Source: Hymenobacter edaphi
Lineage (GTDB): Bacteria > Bacteroidota > Bacteroidia > Cytophagales > Hymenobacteraceae
Reading direction: 5' to 3'
DNA length: 64,000 nucleotides
Assembly (NCBI RefSeq): GCF_003258365.1
Contig: NZ_QHKM01000009.1
Location: 62,001 to 126,000 of the forward strand
Shown: positions 50,152-58,616 of the stretch, piece after piece
Layout: the number at the start of each line of letters is the position of its first letter
Numbering within the stretch: position 1 is the stretch's first letter
Position numbers and translations under genes: made by a program
Notes under the pieces: model-generated
The model's database searches: none
Told to the model about the DNA's origin: nothing
What the model saw: only the letters and a program-made list of their open reading frames with translations

Positions 50152-51225
50152 TTAGCTAGGCTGCTCCCAGGGGCCGCGCGGGTCGTAGTACAGCTGCCCG
50201 CCGCGCACCTGCAGGGGCGCGGCTAAGTTGTTGTGGTACAGCTGCCCCGTGCCGAGGCCCTGCGCCATGTCGCCCACGGCAAATTCGGCGGTGAACTGGC
50301 TGATGGCATTCAGCCCCACGTTGGATTCCAGGGCCGAGGTCAGCCACCAGCCCAGGCCGCGCGCCTCGGCCAGCTCGATCCAGCGGCGGGTGGCGGCCAG
50401 CCCGCCCAGCAGCGTGGGCTTGAGCACCACGTAGGCCGGGCGCACGGCGTCGAGCAGCTGGGCCTGCCGGGCTGGCTCGGTTACACCAATCAGCTCCTCG
50501 TCGAGGGCCACGGGCACGGGCGAGGTGCGGCACAATTCGGCCAGGGCCTCCCACTGCCCCGCCCGGATGGGCTGCTCGATGGAATGCAGCCCGAACGCGG
50601 CCAGCCGGGCCAGCCGGGCGGGCGCCTCATTCGGGGCAAAGGCGCCGTTGGCATCCACGCGCAGCACCAACTCGGCGGGCCCGGCCACGGCCCGGATTTC
50701 GCGCAGCAAAGCCAGTTCCGCTTCGAAGTCGATGCCGCCGATTTTCAGCTTCAGGCAGCGGAAGCCCTCGGCGAGCTTTTTGCGAATCTGCGTCTGCATA
50801 AAGGCCGCGTCGCCCATCCACACCAAGCCGTTGATGGGCAGGCCCACCTCGCCGCGGCTGAAGGCGTTGTCGAACAGCTGCCGCCGGGCGCCGCCGCGCC
50901 AGTCGAGCAGGGCCGTTTCGAAGCCGAAGCGCAGGGCGGGCCAGGCGGGCTCCACCAGCGCGGCCACGGCCGCCAGGTCGGCGTCCGGGTAGCGGCGGGC
51001 GGTGAAGTCGGCGCACAGCTGCTGCAGGCGGGCTTCGAAGCCAGGGCCCTCGTCGGGGCTCAGGCCGGCCAGCGGGGCGGCTTCGCCCAGGGCCAGCCGG
51101 CCGGGCCGGGCCTCGTCGGTGAGGTGCAGGTACCAGGCCACGTGCTCGGTGAGGGCCCCGCGCGAGGTGCGGGCCGGAAAGTTGAAGCGCAGAACGCGGC
51201 GGGAATAGTGCAGACGCAGGGCCAT
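50152..51225 (-). CDS. menC: o-Succinylbenzoate synthase (enolase superfamily)
   Basis: 357 residues. Catalytic features of the muconate-lactonizing subgroup: CLKLKIGGIDFEAEL with the KxK pair, metal ligands in VLRVDANGAFAPNEA, LHSIEQPIRAGQ and PVALDEELIGV, and the second catalytic lysine in YVVLKPTLLGGL. The C-terminal SALESNVGLNAISQF is typical of MenC, which dehydrates SHCHC to o-succinylbenzoate in menaquinone synthesis; a dipeptide epimerase is the main alternative. The ATG at 51225 follows a TACTTTTG -7 box (51260-51253). No other men genes are adjacent. Confidence 0.85.
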   Translation of the reverse strand: MALRLHYSRRVLRFNFPARTSRGALTEHVAWYLHLTDEARPGRLALGEAAPLAGLSPDEGPGFEARLQQLCADFTARRYPDADLAAVAALVEPAWPALRFGFETALLDWRGGARRQLFDNAFSRGEVGLPINGLVWMGDAAFMQTQIRKKLAEGFRCLKLKIGGIDFEAELALLREIRAVAGPAELVLRVDANGAFAPNEAPARLARLAAFGLHSIEQPIRAGQWEALAELCRTSPVPVALDEELIGVTEPARQAQLLDAVRPAYVVLKPTLLGGLAATRRWIELAEARGLGWWLTSALESNVGLNAISQFTAEFAVGDMAQGLGTGQLYHNNLAAPLQVRGGQLYYDPRGPWEQPS

Positions 51226-51324
51226 CGGCAGACAGGGCGGGGAAATACAAGCCAAAAGTAAGCGCCGCGCCCCGGCGCCCAAACGGGCCCGGCGCGCGGC
51301 GCGGCTATGGGTCGGGGGCGGCGC

Positions 51325-51573
51325 TCAGTCCTGCACCGGGCCGGTGCTGGCCTCGGGGCTGCGGCCGATGGGCGAGCCTTCGGCCGTGTTCAGGCTGTCT
51401 TCGGAAATGTCCAGCGGTTCGCCGCGCTGCTGCTTTTCACGCTCCAGCGCGTCCACCAGCGCGTCGTCGTAGCGGTTGCTCATGCCGCTGCTGCTCTGGC
51501 TGCCGGGCTCGTTGGCGCGGTTGATTTCGGCGTCGGGCTGGGGTTGGTCGGCGGGATTCGGGTGCTCGGTCAT
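51325..51573 (-). CDS. Small acidic disordered protein
   Basis: 82 residues, almost no hydrophobic core: PNPADQPQPDAEINRANEPG, then a short helix DDALVDALEREKQQRGE and an acidic Ser/Pro tail. It looks intrinsically disordered. No signal peptide. It pairs with another small polar protein upstream on the same strand, with 150 nt between them. Function unknown; small hydrophilic proteins of this kind are sometimes stress-induced, but nothing here proves it. Confidence 0.65.
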   Translation of the reverse strand: MTEHPNPADQPQPDAEINRANEPGSQSSSGMSNRYDDALVDALEREKQQRGEPLDISEDSLNTAEGSPIGRSPEASTGPVQD

Positions 51574-51723
51574 GGCGGCAAAAGGGTTTGGGTGAGAGGA
51601 GGCGGAACCTGCCCTGCATACGCCAAAGGCGGGGGCGGCGGTTGCGCAGCCGCCCCGGCTTGCGCGGCAAACCGGGGCGGTAAACCAGGGTGCGGTCAGC
51701 GGCTTACGCTGGTGGCCGCGGCC

Positions 51724-52005
51724 TTACTCGTCGCTGGCGCCGGACTGCACGCGGCTTTCCCCGCGCTTATCGGTGGGCGCCGTGCCGGGGCCCTGGGCCT
51801 GGTCGCGGTTCAGGGCGGCGGTGCTGCTGTCCCCGGCTTCGTGGCGCTGGCTCGGAATGCCCGACACCCCGCTGTGCACCGAGCGGTTGCCCTCGATGGA
51901 GCCCGCCTGCTGGGCTTTGTCCGACGATTGGTTGCTTTGCTGCTGGCCCTGGTTCTGCGACGCGTTCGGGTCGTTCTGACTGCGTTGGCTTTGCTGACTG
52001 GACAT
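51724..52005 (-). CDS. Small Gln/Ser/Asn-rich disordered protein
   Basis: 93 residues from the ATG at 52005 (MSSQQSQRSQNDPNASQNQG). Very rich in Gln, Ser, Asn and Gly with no hydrophobic stretch, so it is likely disordered and heat-soluble. Later parts contain SVHSGVSGIPSQRHEAGDSS and APTDKRGESRVQSGASDE. The frame upstream of 52005 is GC-rich noise. It resembles hydrophilin-type stress proteins in composition only. It shares orientation and style with the next small gene downstream, suggesting a functional pair. Confidence 0.65.
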   Translation of the reverse strand: MSSQQSQRSQNDPNASQNQGQQQSNQSSDKAQQAGSIEGNRSVHSGVSGIPSQRHEAGDSSTAALNRDQAQGPGTAPTDKRGESRVQSGASDE

Positions 52006-52273
52006 AAGTGAAAACGGTTTTAGGTGATGGGAATGCGCCGCGGCGCTTCCGCGGAAGCGGGCCGCGTGGCCCGGGCCGGCGGCGAGTGGCTTGCTGGGTT
52101 TACGCCCGACCGGGGCGGCGGTTGGCATTCGGCGCCGATTTTTCGCCCCGAATCAGCCAAGCTCAACCATACTGCCGCTCAATTATTTAATCAGAATTTC
52201 CCGCCGGCGGCTTAGCCAAAGTTGCCGCTCGACGGTTATTTGTCGTACCTATCTGCTCCTGCCGTTTCTGCCT

Positions 52274-53602
52274 ATGTCTTCCCCTGCTGTGCTGGCTCCC
52301 GCGCCCGCCGCGGCTCCGGCCGCCCCCGCTTCCTTTGCCGCCCGCTACGCCGCCGTGCGGGCCCAGACCGCGGCCCTCTGCCGCCCGCTGCTGCCCGAAG
52401 ACACCGTGGTGCAGCCCGTTATCGACGTGAGCCCGCCCAAGTGGCACCTGGCGCACACCACCTGGTTTTTCGAAACCTTCCTGCTCCAGGAGCACCTGCC
52501 CGGCTACGAGCGGTTTCACCCGCAGTACGCCTACCTGTTCAACTCCTACTACAACTCGCTCGGCTCGCGCGTGAACCGGGCCGACCGCGGCACCCTCTCG
52601 CGCCCGGCCCTGGCCGACGTGTACCGCTACCGCACCTACGTCGACGAGCACATGCAGCGCCTGCTGGCTGGCGCCGACGAAGCCCGCTTCGCCGAAGTGC
52701 TGGAGCTGGGGCTGCAGCACGAGCAGCAGCACCAGGAGCTGCTGGTCACCGACATCAAGTACATCCTGAGCACCAACCCGCTGGCGCCCTCGTACTTCGG
52801 TGCCGACAATCCCGCCCCGGCCCCGCAGCCCGCCCTGCCGGCGGCCAGCTGGCTGCCCGTGCCCGGTGGGGTGGGCCGCATCGGCTTTCAGCCCGAGGCC
52901 GGCGACGCGCCGGGCTTCTGCTTCGACAACGAGCTGGACGCGCACCCGGTGTACGTGGCCCCGTTTGAGCTGCAGAACCGCCTCGTGACCAACGCCGAGT
53001 ACCTGGCCTTCGTGGAAGCGGGCGGCTACCAGGATTTCCGCTACTGGCTGGGCGAAGGCTGGGACCGGGTGCAGACCGAGGGCTGGCAGGCCCCGCTGTA
53101 CTGGGTGCGCCCCGAGGCTGCGGGCGGGGCGTGGCAGCGCTTCAGCCACCACGGCCTGCAGCCACTCGACCCGGCCGCGCCCGTCACCCACATCAGCTTC
53201 TACGAGGCCGACGCCTACGCCCACTGGGCCGGCGCCCGCCTGCCCACCGAGCCCGAATGGGAGCTGGCAGCCCGGCACTTCGGGGCCGAAGCAGCCGGCG
53301 GCAACTTCGTGGAAAGCCAGCGCTACGACCCTGCCCCGCTGCCCGCCGACGCCGACCCGGCCCGCTGCCACCAGCTGCTCGGCGACTGTTGGGAGTGGAC
53401 GTACTCGGCCTACCACCCCTACCCCGGCTACCGCAAGGCCGCCGGCGCCCTGGGCGAGTACAACGGCAAGTTTATGATCAACCAGCTGGTGCTGCGCGGC
53501 GGCTCCTGCGCTACGCCCGAAAGCCACATTCGCCTCAGCTACCGCAACTTCTTCCACGCCGACAAGCGCTGGCAGTACACCGGCATCCGCCTGGCACGGT
53601 AA
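52274..53602 (+). CDS. egtB: Ergothioneine biosynthesis sulfoxide synthase EgtB
   Basis: 442 residues. An N-terminal DinB-like domain (about 20-180) carries the iron ligands: H58/H61 in KWHLAHTTWFFE and the HX3HXE motif H149-H153-E155 in LQHEQQHQE. The C-terminal formylglycine-generating-enzyme-like domain (about 190-440) has NRLVTNAEYLAFVEAGGY, HISFYEADAYAHWAGARLPT, EPEWELAA, CWEWTYSAYHPYPGY and LRGGSCATPESHIRLSYRNF. The enzyme joins trimethylhistidine (hercynine) to a sulfur donor with oxygen. No egtA or egtC lies nearby, so cysteine may be used directly, as in some other bacterial EgtBs (inference). The gene for EgtD follows 75 nt downstream. Confidence 0.94.
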   Translation: MSSPAVLAPAPAAAPAAPASFAARYAAVRAQTAALCRPLLPEDTVVQPVIDVSPPKWHLAHTTWFFETFLLQEHLPGYERFHPQYAYLFNSYYNSLGSRVNRADRGTLSRPALADVYRYRTYVDEHMQRLLAGADEARFAEVLELGLQHEQQHQELLVTDIKYILSTNPLAPSYFGADNPAPAPQPALPAASWLPVPGGVGRIGFQPEAGDAPGFCFDNELDAHPVYVAPFELQNRLVTNAEYLAFVEAGGYQDFRYWLGEGWDRVQTEGWQAPLYWVRPEAAGGAWQRFSHHGLQPLDPAAPVTHISFYEADAYAHWAGARLPTEPEWELAARHFGAEAAGGNFVESQRYDPAPLPADADPARCHQLLGDCWEWTYSAYHPYPGYRKAAGALGEYNGKFMINQLVLRGGSCATPESHIRLSYRNFFHADKRWQYTGIRLAR

Positions 53603-53605
53603 CGC

Positions 53606-53786
53606 GTTTTTCGTTTTTTGTTGTCCGTTTTTCGGAGCCGGCCTCTCCCGCTGGCTTCGACATTCTTTTCCTGCCTTATGGCCCTTTCCCTCCCCGACCA
53701 AACCATTACCTCGCAGCCCGCATTACCTTCCGAATCCAACGATTCGGAACCGAACAACGCACAACGAACAACGAACAACGAACTAG
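53606..53786. repeat. Inverted-repeat element spanning the egtB-egtD junction
   Basis: The left arm CGTTTTTCGTTTTTTGTTGT (from about 53606) is an imperfect inverse of the right arm that ends ACAACGAACAACGAACAACG (about 53761-53780). A small hairpin CCGAAT/ATTCGG lies at about 53729-53747. The right arm is inside the egtD reading frame. Confidence 0.6.
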
Positions 53787-54721
53787 CCGCCCACGTGCTG
53801 GCGGGCCTCACGCGGCAGCCCCGCGCCCTCTCGTCGATGTACTTCTACGACGCGGTGGGCAGCGAGCTGTTTCAGCAGATCATGGCCCTGCCGGAGTACT
53901 ACCCCACCCGCACCGAGTTTGGCCTGCTCACCCGGCACCGCGCCGCCATTGCGGCGGCTCTCACCTCCGCCGACGGGCAGCCCCTGCACCTGCTGGAGCT
54001 GGGCGCCGGCGACGGGCTCAAAACCAAAATCCTGCTGCGCGAGCTGCTGGCCGCCGGCACCGATTTCACCTACGCCCCCGTCGATATTTCGCCCACGGCT
54101 TTGGAAGGCCTGGCCGCCAGCCTGCGCACCGAGCTGCCCGCCCTGCGCGTGCAGCCCTTGGTGGCCGAGTACACCGCCGCACTGGCGGGCCTGCGCGGGC
54201 AGCCCGGGCGCAAGGCCGTCCTCTTCCTGGGCTCCAACATCGGCAACTTCCCGCCCGAGGCCCGCCAGCAGTTCCTCGGGGCCCTGGCCGCCCAGCTCGG
54301 GCCCGACGACCGGCTGCTCTTCGGCTTCGACCTGCGCAAGGACCCGCGGCAGATCCGGGCGGCCTACGACGACGGGCAGGGCGTGACGGCGGCCTTCAAC
54401 CTGAACCTGCTCACCCGCCTCAACCGCGAGCTGCAGGCCGACTTCGACCTCGCGGCCTGGGAGCATTTCGCCGACTACGACCCGCAGACCGGGGCCATGC
54501 GTTCCTTCCTCGTCAGCCGCCGGGCCCAGCAGGTGCATATCGGCGCCCTCGGCCGCAGCTTCGACGTTGAGGCCTGGGAAGCCATTCACACCGAAAACTC
54601 CTACAAGTTCAGCCTGCCGCAGATCGAGCAGCTGGCTGCCGCCGCCGGGCTGCGCGTGCTCACCGCCTTCGAGGACGAGCAGCAGTGGTTTGCCGACGTG
54701 CTGCTGGCGCCCCAGCCCTAA
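53678..54721 (+). CDS. egtD: Histidine N-alpha-methyltransferase EgtD
   Basis: 347 residues. It trimethylates histidine to hercynine with SAM. Visible motifs: SSMYFYDAVGSELFQQIMAL, the SAM loop LLELGAGDGLKTKILL, YAPVDISPTALEGLA, VLFLGSNIGNFPPEAR, FGFDLRKDPRQIRAAYDD and the C-terminal ENSYKFSLPQIEQLA. The conserved domain begins at about residue 38 (ELAAHVLAGLTRQPRAL). The preceding residues (SESNDSEPNNAQRTTNNE) are encoded by the arm of an inverted-repeat element. The ATG at 53678 is the only ATG in the region; a GTG at about 53796 is the alternative that would avoid the repeat. Confidence 0.94.
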   Translation: MALSLPDQTITSQPALPSESNDSEPNNAQRTTNNELAAHVLAGLTRQPRALSSMYFYDAVGSELFQQIMALPEYYPTRTEFGLLTRHRAAIAAALTSADGQPLHLLELGAGDGLKTKILLRELLAAGTDFTYAPVDISPTALEGLAASLRTELPALRVQPLVAEYTAALAGLRGQPGRKAVLFLGSNIGNFPPEARQQFLGALAAQLGPDDRLLFGFDLRKDPRQIRAAYDDGQGVTAAFNLNLLTRLNRELQADFDLAAWEHFADYDPQTGAMRSFLVSRRAQQVHIGALGRSFDVEAWEAIHTENSYKFSLPQIEQLAAAAGLRVLTAFEDEQQWFADVLLAPQP

Positions 54722-54724
54722 GCG

Positions 54725-54767
54725 CACGGGCGCCGGCCGCGTAGCTCGTACGCGGCCGGCGCCCGTG
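54725..54767. terminator. 19-bp perfect hairpin between convergent genes
   Basis: CACGGGCGCCGGCCGCGTA pairs perfectly with TACGCGGCCGGCGCCCGTG around a 5-nt loop, directly after the egtD stop. No T-run on either side, so it would act as a roadblock or stabilising structure rather than a standard terminator. Confidence 0.55.
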
Positions 54768-54805
54768 GCCGGCCGAGTCCGCCGTTTCCCACTGGCGGCT
54801 CGCTG

Positions 54806-55405
54806 CTAATACCGCCCGACGGTGGACGAAATCGTGTTGTAATGCTGGCACAGCAGGGCGTAGCCGGCCATGTTCAGGTCGCCCGAGCCGGGCTCCACGT
54901 ATTTCAGGCTTCCGTCCGTATTCTGCTCGGTCCACAGCTGGCTGATGCTCGTCAGATACCCCCTGATCTGGTTGAATTTGCGGGTATCGGCGTTTATCAC
55001 GACTTCGTAATAGGTATCCAGCACCACGGCCGCCCCGCCGCCCCGGCCCACCAGCGAGGGGTAAAACGAGAAGACATCGGGGGTATGCTGCAGCGTCCGC
55101 ACGTCGAAGGTGAAGGTGGTGGCTTGCAGGAACGCGGCATCCGGCCGGCTTAGCCCGCCGCCCACCTGGTCCAGCACCGCGGTAGCCTTCAGCGTGCCGT
55201 CGATAACAAACGTATTCACCCGTAGCGTGGCCGTAAACGGCAGCGCGTTGTAGGTCCCCGCTACGCGGACCTCAATCCCACGTTCCTTGCTCACGCCGTC
55301 CTGAACAGAAGTGAGGCTCTGCTCGGGCAGCACTGTTGCCTTGTCACACCCGGTGGCAAAAAACAAACTCCCAATGACCAGCATGATGTACGATATTTTT
55401 TTCAT
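54806..55405 (-). CDS. Lipoprotein of unknown function
   Basis: 199 residues with a lipobox (LFFATGC, Cys20). The rest is beta-rich (GIEVRVAGTYNALPFTATLR, VNTFVIDGTLKATAVLDQVG, ATTFTFDVRTLQHTPDVFSF, TYYEVVINADTRKFNQI). The C-terminal QLWTEQNTDGSLKYVEPG and MAGYALLCQHYNTISST look globular. I do not recognise the family. It is monocistronic, preceded by a long AT-rich region and converging with egtD. Confidence 0.8.
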   Translation of the reverse strand: MKKISYIMLVIGSLFFATGCDKATVLPEQSLTSVQDGVSKERGIEVRVAGTYNALPFTATLRVNTFVIDGTLKATAVLDQVGGGLSRPDAAFLQATTFTFDVRTLQHTPDVFSFYPSLVGRGGGAAVVLDTYYEVVINADTRKFNQIRGYLTSISQLWTEQNTDGSLKYVEPGSGDLNMAGYALLCQHYNTISSTVGRY

Positions 55406-55859
55406 GACTGCGAGGGGTTTAGAAGTGAATTCACCAAAACAAATTCTAATTTTTTATCAATATCATTTCAGAACAACAGCATCTATTTTATCAAATATGC
55501 CACCCAATTAAATAATTTATATTATTGATATACAGGACTTTATACGAATAAATATTTAGTATAGTATCTATATCAAAGGCAACATTCCGCGCATTATCCA
55601 GTCCCTATTCCCGGAAATAATTATTCCACCCGGTAATCCTCCTAGCTACTCATTGCTAACGCCCGCCGCACCAGGGTTTTCAGGGGCTTGCCGGCTTCCT
55701 GCTGCGTTGCTATCATCCGGGCTGGCTGCAATGCGCTGCCCTCGCAGCGCTGGCACCAGACTTTGCGGGTACGACGGGGCAGTACCGGCGTTCTGGGGAG
55801 CATCCCGAGGCGGCCGGGGCAGTTCCGTTACCTTTGCGCCCCCTTTTTTCGTTCCGCTT
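55406..55859. other. Intergenic region, AT-rich then GC-rich
   Basis: 55406-55640 is markedly AT-rich and should hold the promoter of the minus-strand lipoprotein gene; ATATTTG-like boxes occur but none with a proper -33 partner. 55641-55859 is GC-rich and ends with TACCTTTG (55829-55836), a -7 box 24 nt before the MATE gene start. No gene is supported. Confidence 0.45.
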
Positions 55860-57233
55860 ATGGCCCTGGCCGACCTCCGCCCGCACTTTCGTCCCACCAT
55901 CCTGCTGGCCTACCCGGTGGTGCTCAGCCAGCTCGGCCACGTGATGGTCAACGTCGTGGACAGCGTGGTGGTGGGCCACACCGGCACGGTGCCGCTGGCG
56001 GCCGTGTCGCTGGGCGTGAGCGTGGTGACGGTGCTCATGGTGCTGGGCCTGGGCCTCTCGATGGGCATCACCCCGCTGGTGGCCGCCGCCGACGGGCAGC
56101 GCGACGTGCCCCGCATCGGGCAGCTGCTGGCGGGCGGGGTGCTGCAGTGCGCCGCCGCGGGCCTGCTGCTGACGGCCGCGGGCTGGGCCCTGGTGCCGCT
56201 GCTGCGCTACCTGAACCAGCCGCCGGCCGTGGTGGCCCTGGCCGCGCCCTGGATTCGGGTGATGCTGCTCTCGCTGATTCCGCTGATGGTATTTCAGGGC
56301 TTTCGGCAGTTTGCCGAGGGGCTGGGCCTCACGCGGCAGGCCATGCAGCTCTCCATTCTGGCCAACGTGGTCAACGCCGTGCTCTGCTACGCCCTCGTGT
56401 ACGGCAAGCTGGGCGCCCCGCACCTGGGCATGATGGGCGCCGCCTGGGCCACCCTCACTGCCCGCACGCTGATGGCCCTGCTGATGGCGGGCTACGTGCT
56501 GCGCGCCCCGCGCCTGCAGCCCTACCGCGACACCATCGGCCGCTGGCGCTTCGATGCGCCCACCCAGCGCCGCCTGCTCGACTTGGGCCTGCCCATCGGT
56601 GCGCAGATGGTGTTCGAGGTCGGGGCCTTCAGCGTGTCGGCCATCATGGCCGGCTGGCTGGGCGCCACCGTGCAGGCCGCCCACCAGATTGCCATCAACG
56701 TGGCCTCCGTCACCTACATGGCGGCCAGCGGCATCAGCACGGCCGCCACCATCCGGGTGGGCCGGCAGCGCGGGCTCGGCGACGCGGCGGGCGCCCGGCG
56801 GGCGGGCTTTGCGGCCTACGTGCTCACGTTCGGTTTTATGGCCGGCATGGGGCTGCTGCTGGTGCTCGGCCGGCATTTCATTCCGCAGCTCTACAACACC
56901 GACCCGGCCGTGGTGGCCCAGGCGGCCACGCTGCTGCTCATTGCGGCCCTGTTTCAAGTATCCGACGGGCTGCAGGTGGTGGGGCTCGGAGCCCTGCGCG
57001 GGCTCGAAGACGTAAAAATCCCGTCCTTGGTGGCGCTGCTGGCCTACTGGGTGCTGGCCCTGCCCCTGAGCTACGCGCTGGGCTTCGGCCTGGGCTGGGG
57101 GGCGGGCGGCGTCTGGTTGGGGCTGCTGGCGGGCCTATCGGCCGTGGCGGTGGTGCTGCTGCGGCGGTTTGAGCGCGAAACCCACCGCCCGGGCCTGCCG
57201 GGGCCCGAGCAATTGAACGAAACCGCCGGGTAG
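55860..57233 (+). CDS. MATE-family multidrug/metabolite exporter
   Basis: 457 residues, twelve predicted transmembrane helices arranged as two homologous halves. Features are LAYPVVLSQLGHVMVNVVDS in helix 1, VVGHTGTVPLAAVSLG, the mid-repeat LLDLGLPIGAQMVFEVGAFS and AAHQIAINVASVTYMAASGIS. These are typical of the NorM branch that uses Na+ or H+ gradients to export cationic compounds. The ATG at 55860 (MALADLRPHFRPTILLAYPV) is set by homology of the first helix; upstream sequence is not protein-like. TACCTTTG lies 24 nt before it. Confidence 0.93.
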   Translation: MALADLRPHFRPTILLAYPVVLSQLGHVMVNVVDSVVVGHTGTVPLAAVSLGVSVVTVLMVLGLGLSMGITPLVAAADGQRDVPRIGQLLAGGVLQCAAAGLLLTAAGWALVPLLRYLNQPPAVVALAAPWIRVMLLSLIPLMVFQGFRQFAEGLGLTRQAMQLSILANVVNAVLCYALVYGKLGAPHLGMMGAAWATLTARTLMALLMAGYVLRAPRLQPYRDTIGRWRFDAPTQRRLLDLGLPIGAQMVFEVGAFSVSAIMAGWLGATVQAAHQIAINVASVTYMAASGISTAATIRVGRQRGLGDAAGARRAGFAAYVLTFGFMAGMGLLLVLGRHFIPQLYNTDPAVVAQAATLLLIAALFQVSDGLQVVGLGALRGLEDVKIPSLVALLAYWVLALPLSYALGFGLGWGAGGVWLGLLAGLSAVAVVLLRRFERETHRPGLPGPEQLNETAG

Positions 57234-57283
57234 CGGCGTTGCATCGGCAGGCTACGTAGTTTCGCTTTTTCTGGTTGCGCTTT

Positions 57284-57907
57284 ATGCTCGATTTTCTGCT
57301 CCTGCCCCTGTTCCTGCACGTGTTGCCCCTGGGCGCCCCGGAGGCCCCGCGCCCGGCCGCTGCCGTCGTTCGACAAACTCCTGCCCCCGCCAAGGAGCTG
57401 CTGACCTGGTCGGCCAGCCGGCCGCTGACCTGGGCCGACTTCAAAGGGCGCCCTAATACCGGCGACCCGCTGCACGCGCTGACCACGGCCAACATCGGGG
57501 CGCAAATCGGCTGCCAGGACTACGTGTTTTCGGCCAACGTGCAGGCCACCTTCACGCCCACCGAATCGTGGGTGAAGTCGCCGCACACCGAATCGGCGGC
57601 TCTGCTGCACCACGAGCAGGTGCATTTCGACCTGACGGAGGTGCACGCCCGGCAGTTGCGCCAGAAGCTGAAGACGCTCAAGTTCGACTGCGAGCATCTG
57701 CAGCCGGCCTTCAACAACGTGATGAAGGTGGCCATTGCCAACTGGCAGCGCGAACAGCAGCGCTACGACGTGGACACCAACCACGGGCTGAACCTGATCA
57801 AGCAGAAAACCTGGGACGACCAGGTGTTGCAGCGCCTCACCGCCCTGCAGGCCTACGCCGCTCCGGCACCCGCCGCGGCCGGCACGGCTTCGTCGTCGGG
57901 GCAATAG
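57284..57907 (+). CDS. Secreted DUF922 zinc-metalloprotease-like protein
   Basis: 207 residues. A hydrophobic N-terminus (MLDFLLLPLFLHVLPLGAP) acts as signal peptide. The DUF922 domain includes LTWSASRPLTWADFKGRPNT and the zinc motif H110-E111-x-x-H114 in LLHHEQVHFDLTEVHAR, followed by helical segments (NVMKVAIANWQREQQRYDVD). The HExxH places it among zincins, but proteolysis by the family has not been firmly shown. A TTG at 57275 would add three residues; the ATG at 57284 is preferred. Confidence 0.87.
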   Translation: MLDFLLLPLFLHVLPLGAPEAPRPAAAVVRQTPAPAKELLTWSASRPLTWADFKGRPNTGDPLHALTTANIGAQIGCQDYVFSANVQATFTPTESWVKSPHTESAALLHHEQVHFDLTEVHARQLRQKLKTLKFDCEHLQPAFNNVMKVAIANWQREQQRYDVDTNHGLNLIKQKTWDDQVLQRLTALQAYAAPAPAAAGTASSSGQ

Positions 57908-58192
57908 AGTCGCCCGTCATCCTCTTCTGGCGTACGCACAGCGAAGCGCCGGGCGACGAAGTCAAGCACCTTTCTTGCCGCCCGCCCCAACCGACAAGCG
58001 CAGCTACCCACGCCCCATCGTCCGGGCTGGGGGCTGCGCTTCGGCGTTACTATTGCCCCTGTAAAACGTCCGTACTTCGTACGACGCGGCGGGTGGCGGA
58101 TTGGAGGCCGGTCCTTGCCCACGCCGACCGGCGGTTCGCTGCGCCCCAGGGTAACCGATGGTACTGGAGGCGCCGGCGCGTACCTTGCGCCC
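57908..58192. other. Intergenic region with two hairpins
   Basis: GTCGCCCG...CGGGCGAC (57910-57959) and AAGCGCAGC...GCTGCGCTT (57998-58043) form stem-loops, neither with a clear T-run. Near the downstream gene TACCTTG (58181-58187) lies 5 nt before the ATG and resembles a -7 box lacking one T. No gene seen. Confidence 0.45.
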
Positions 58193-58543
58193 ATGCCTGA
58201 ACCCACTGCCTCCATCACCTGGGCCGACTTTGAGCGCGTAGACCTGCGCGTGGGCACCATCGTCGACGCCCAGCCTTTTCCCGAAGCCCGCAAACCGGCT
58301 ATCCGCCTCGTCATCGACCTGGGCCCCGAGCTGGGGCTGAAAAAATCCAGCGCCCAGCTGACGGCCCTCTACACGCCCGACACCCTGCTGGGCCGGCAGG
58401 TGCTGTGCGTGGTCAATTTTCCGCCCCGCCAGATCGGGCCCATGCGCTCCGAAGTGCTGGTCACGGGCGCCGCCGACGCCGAAGGCCGCATCGTGCTGGC
58501 CTCGTTTGCCGGCCCGTTGCCCAACGGCAGCCGGCTGATCTAG
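58193..58543 (+). CDS. csaA: CsaA-like tRNA-binding-domain protein
   Basis: 116 residues, a single OB-fold EMAP/tRNA-binding domain: ITWADFERVDLRVGTIVDAQ, FPEARKPAIRLVIDLG, LGLKKSSAQLTALYTPDTLL, QVLCVVNFPPRQIGPMRSEV and LVTGAADAEGRIVLAS. Size and motifs match CsaA, described as a secretion-related chaperone in Bacillus and as a tRNA-binding protein. Its role here is not proven. The start is fixed by the ATG at 58193, right after a -7-like box. Confidence 0.9.
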   Translation: MPEPTASITWADFERVDLRVGTIVDAQPFPEARKPAIRLVIDLGPELGLKKSSAQLTALYTPDTLLGRQVLCVVNFPPRQIGPMRSEVLVTGAADAEGRIVLASFAGPLPNGSRLI

Positions 58544-58616
58544 CGCGCACGGCCGGGGCCCGGCATCGTCGACCGCCGAGCATTCCGCCGTCGGCGCCCG
58601 ACTTCGCCGCAGGGCT

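Noticed and set aside
55646-55900. An 84-codon minus-strand frame before the MATE gene
   Set aside because: It starts inside the MATE gene and is Arg/Pro/Ala noise.
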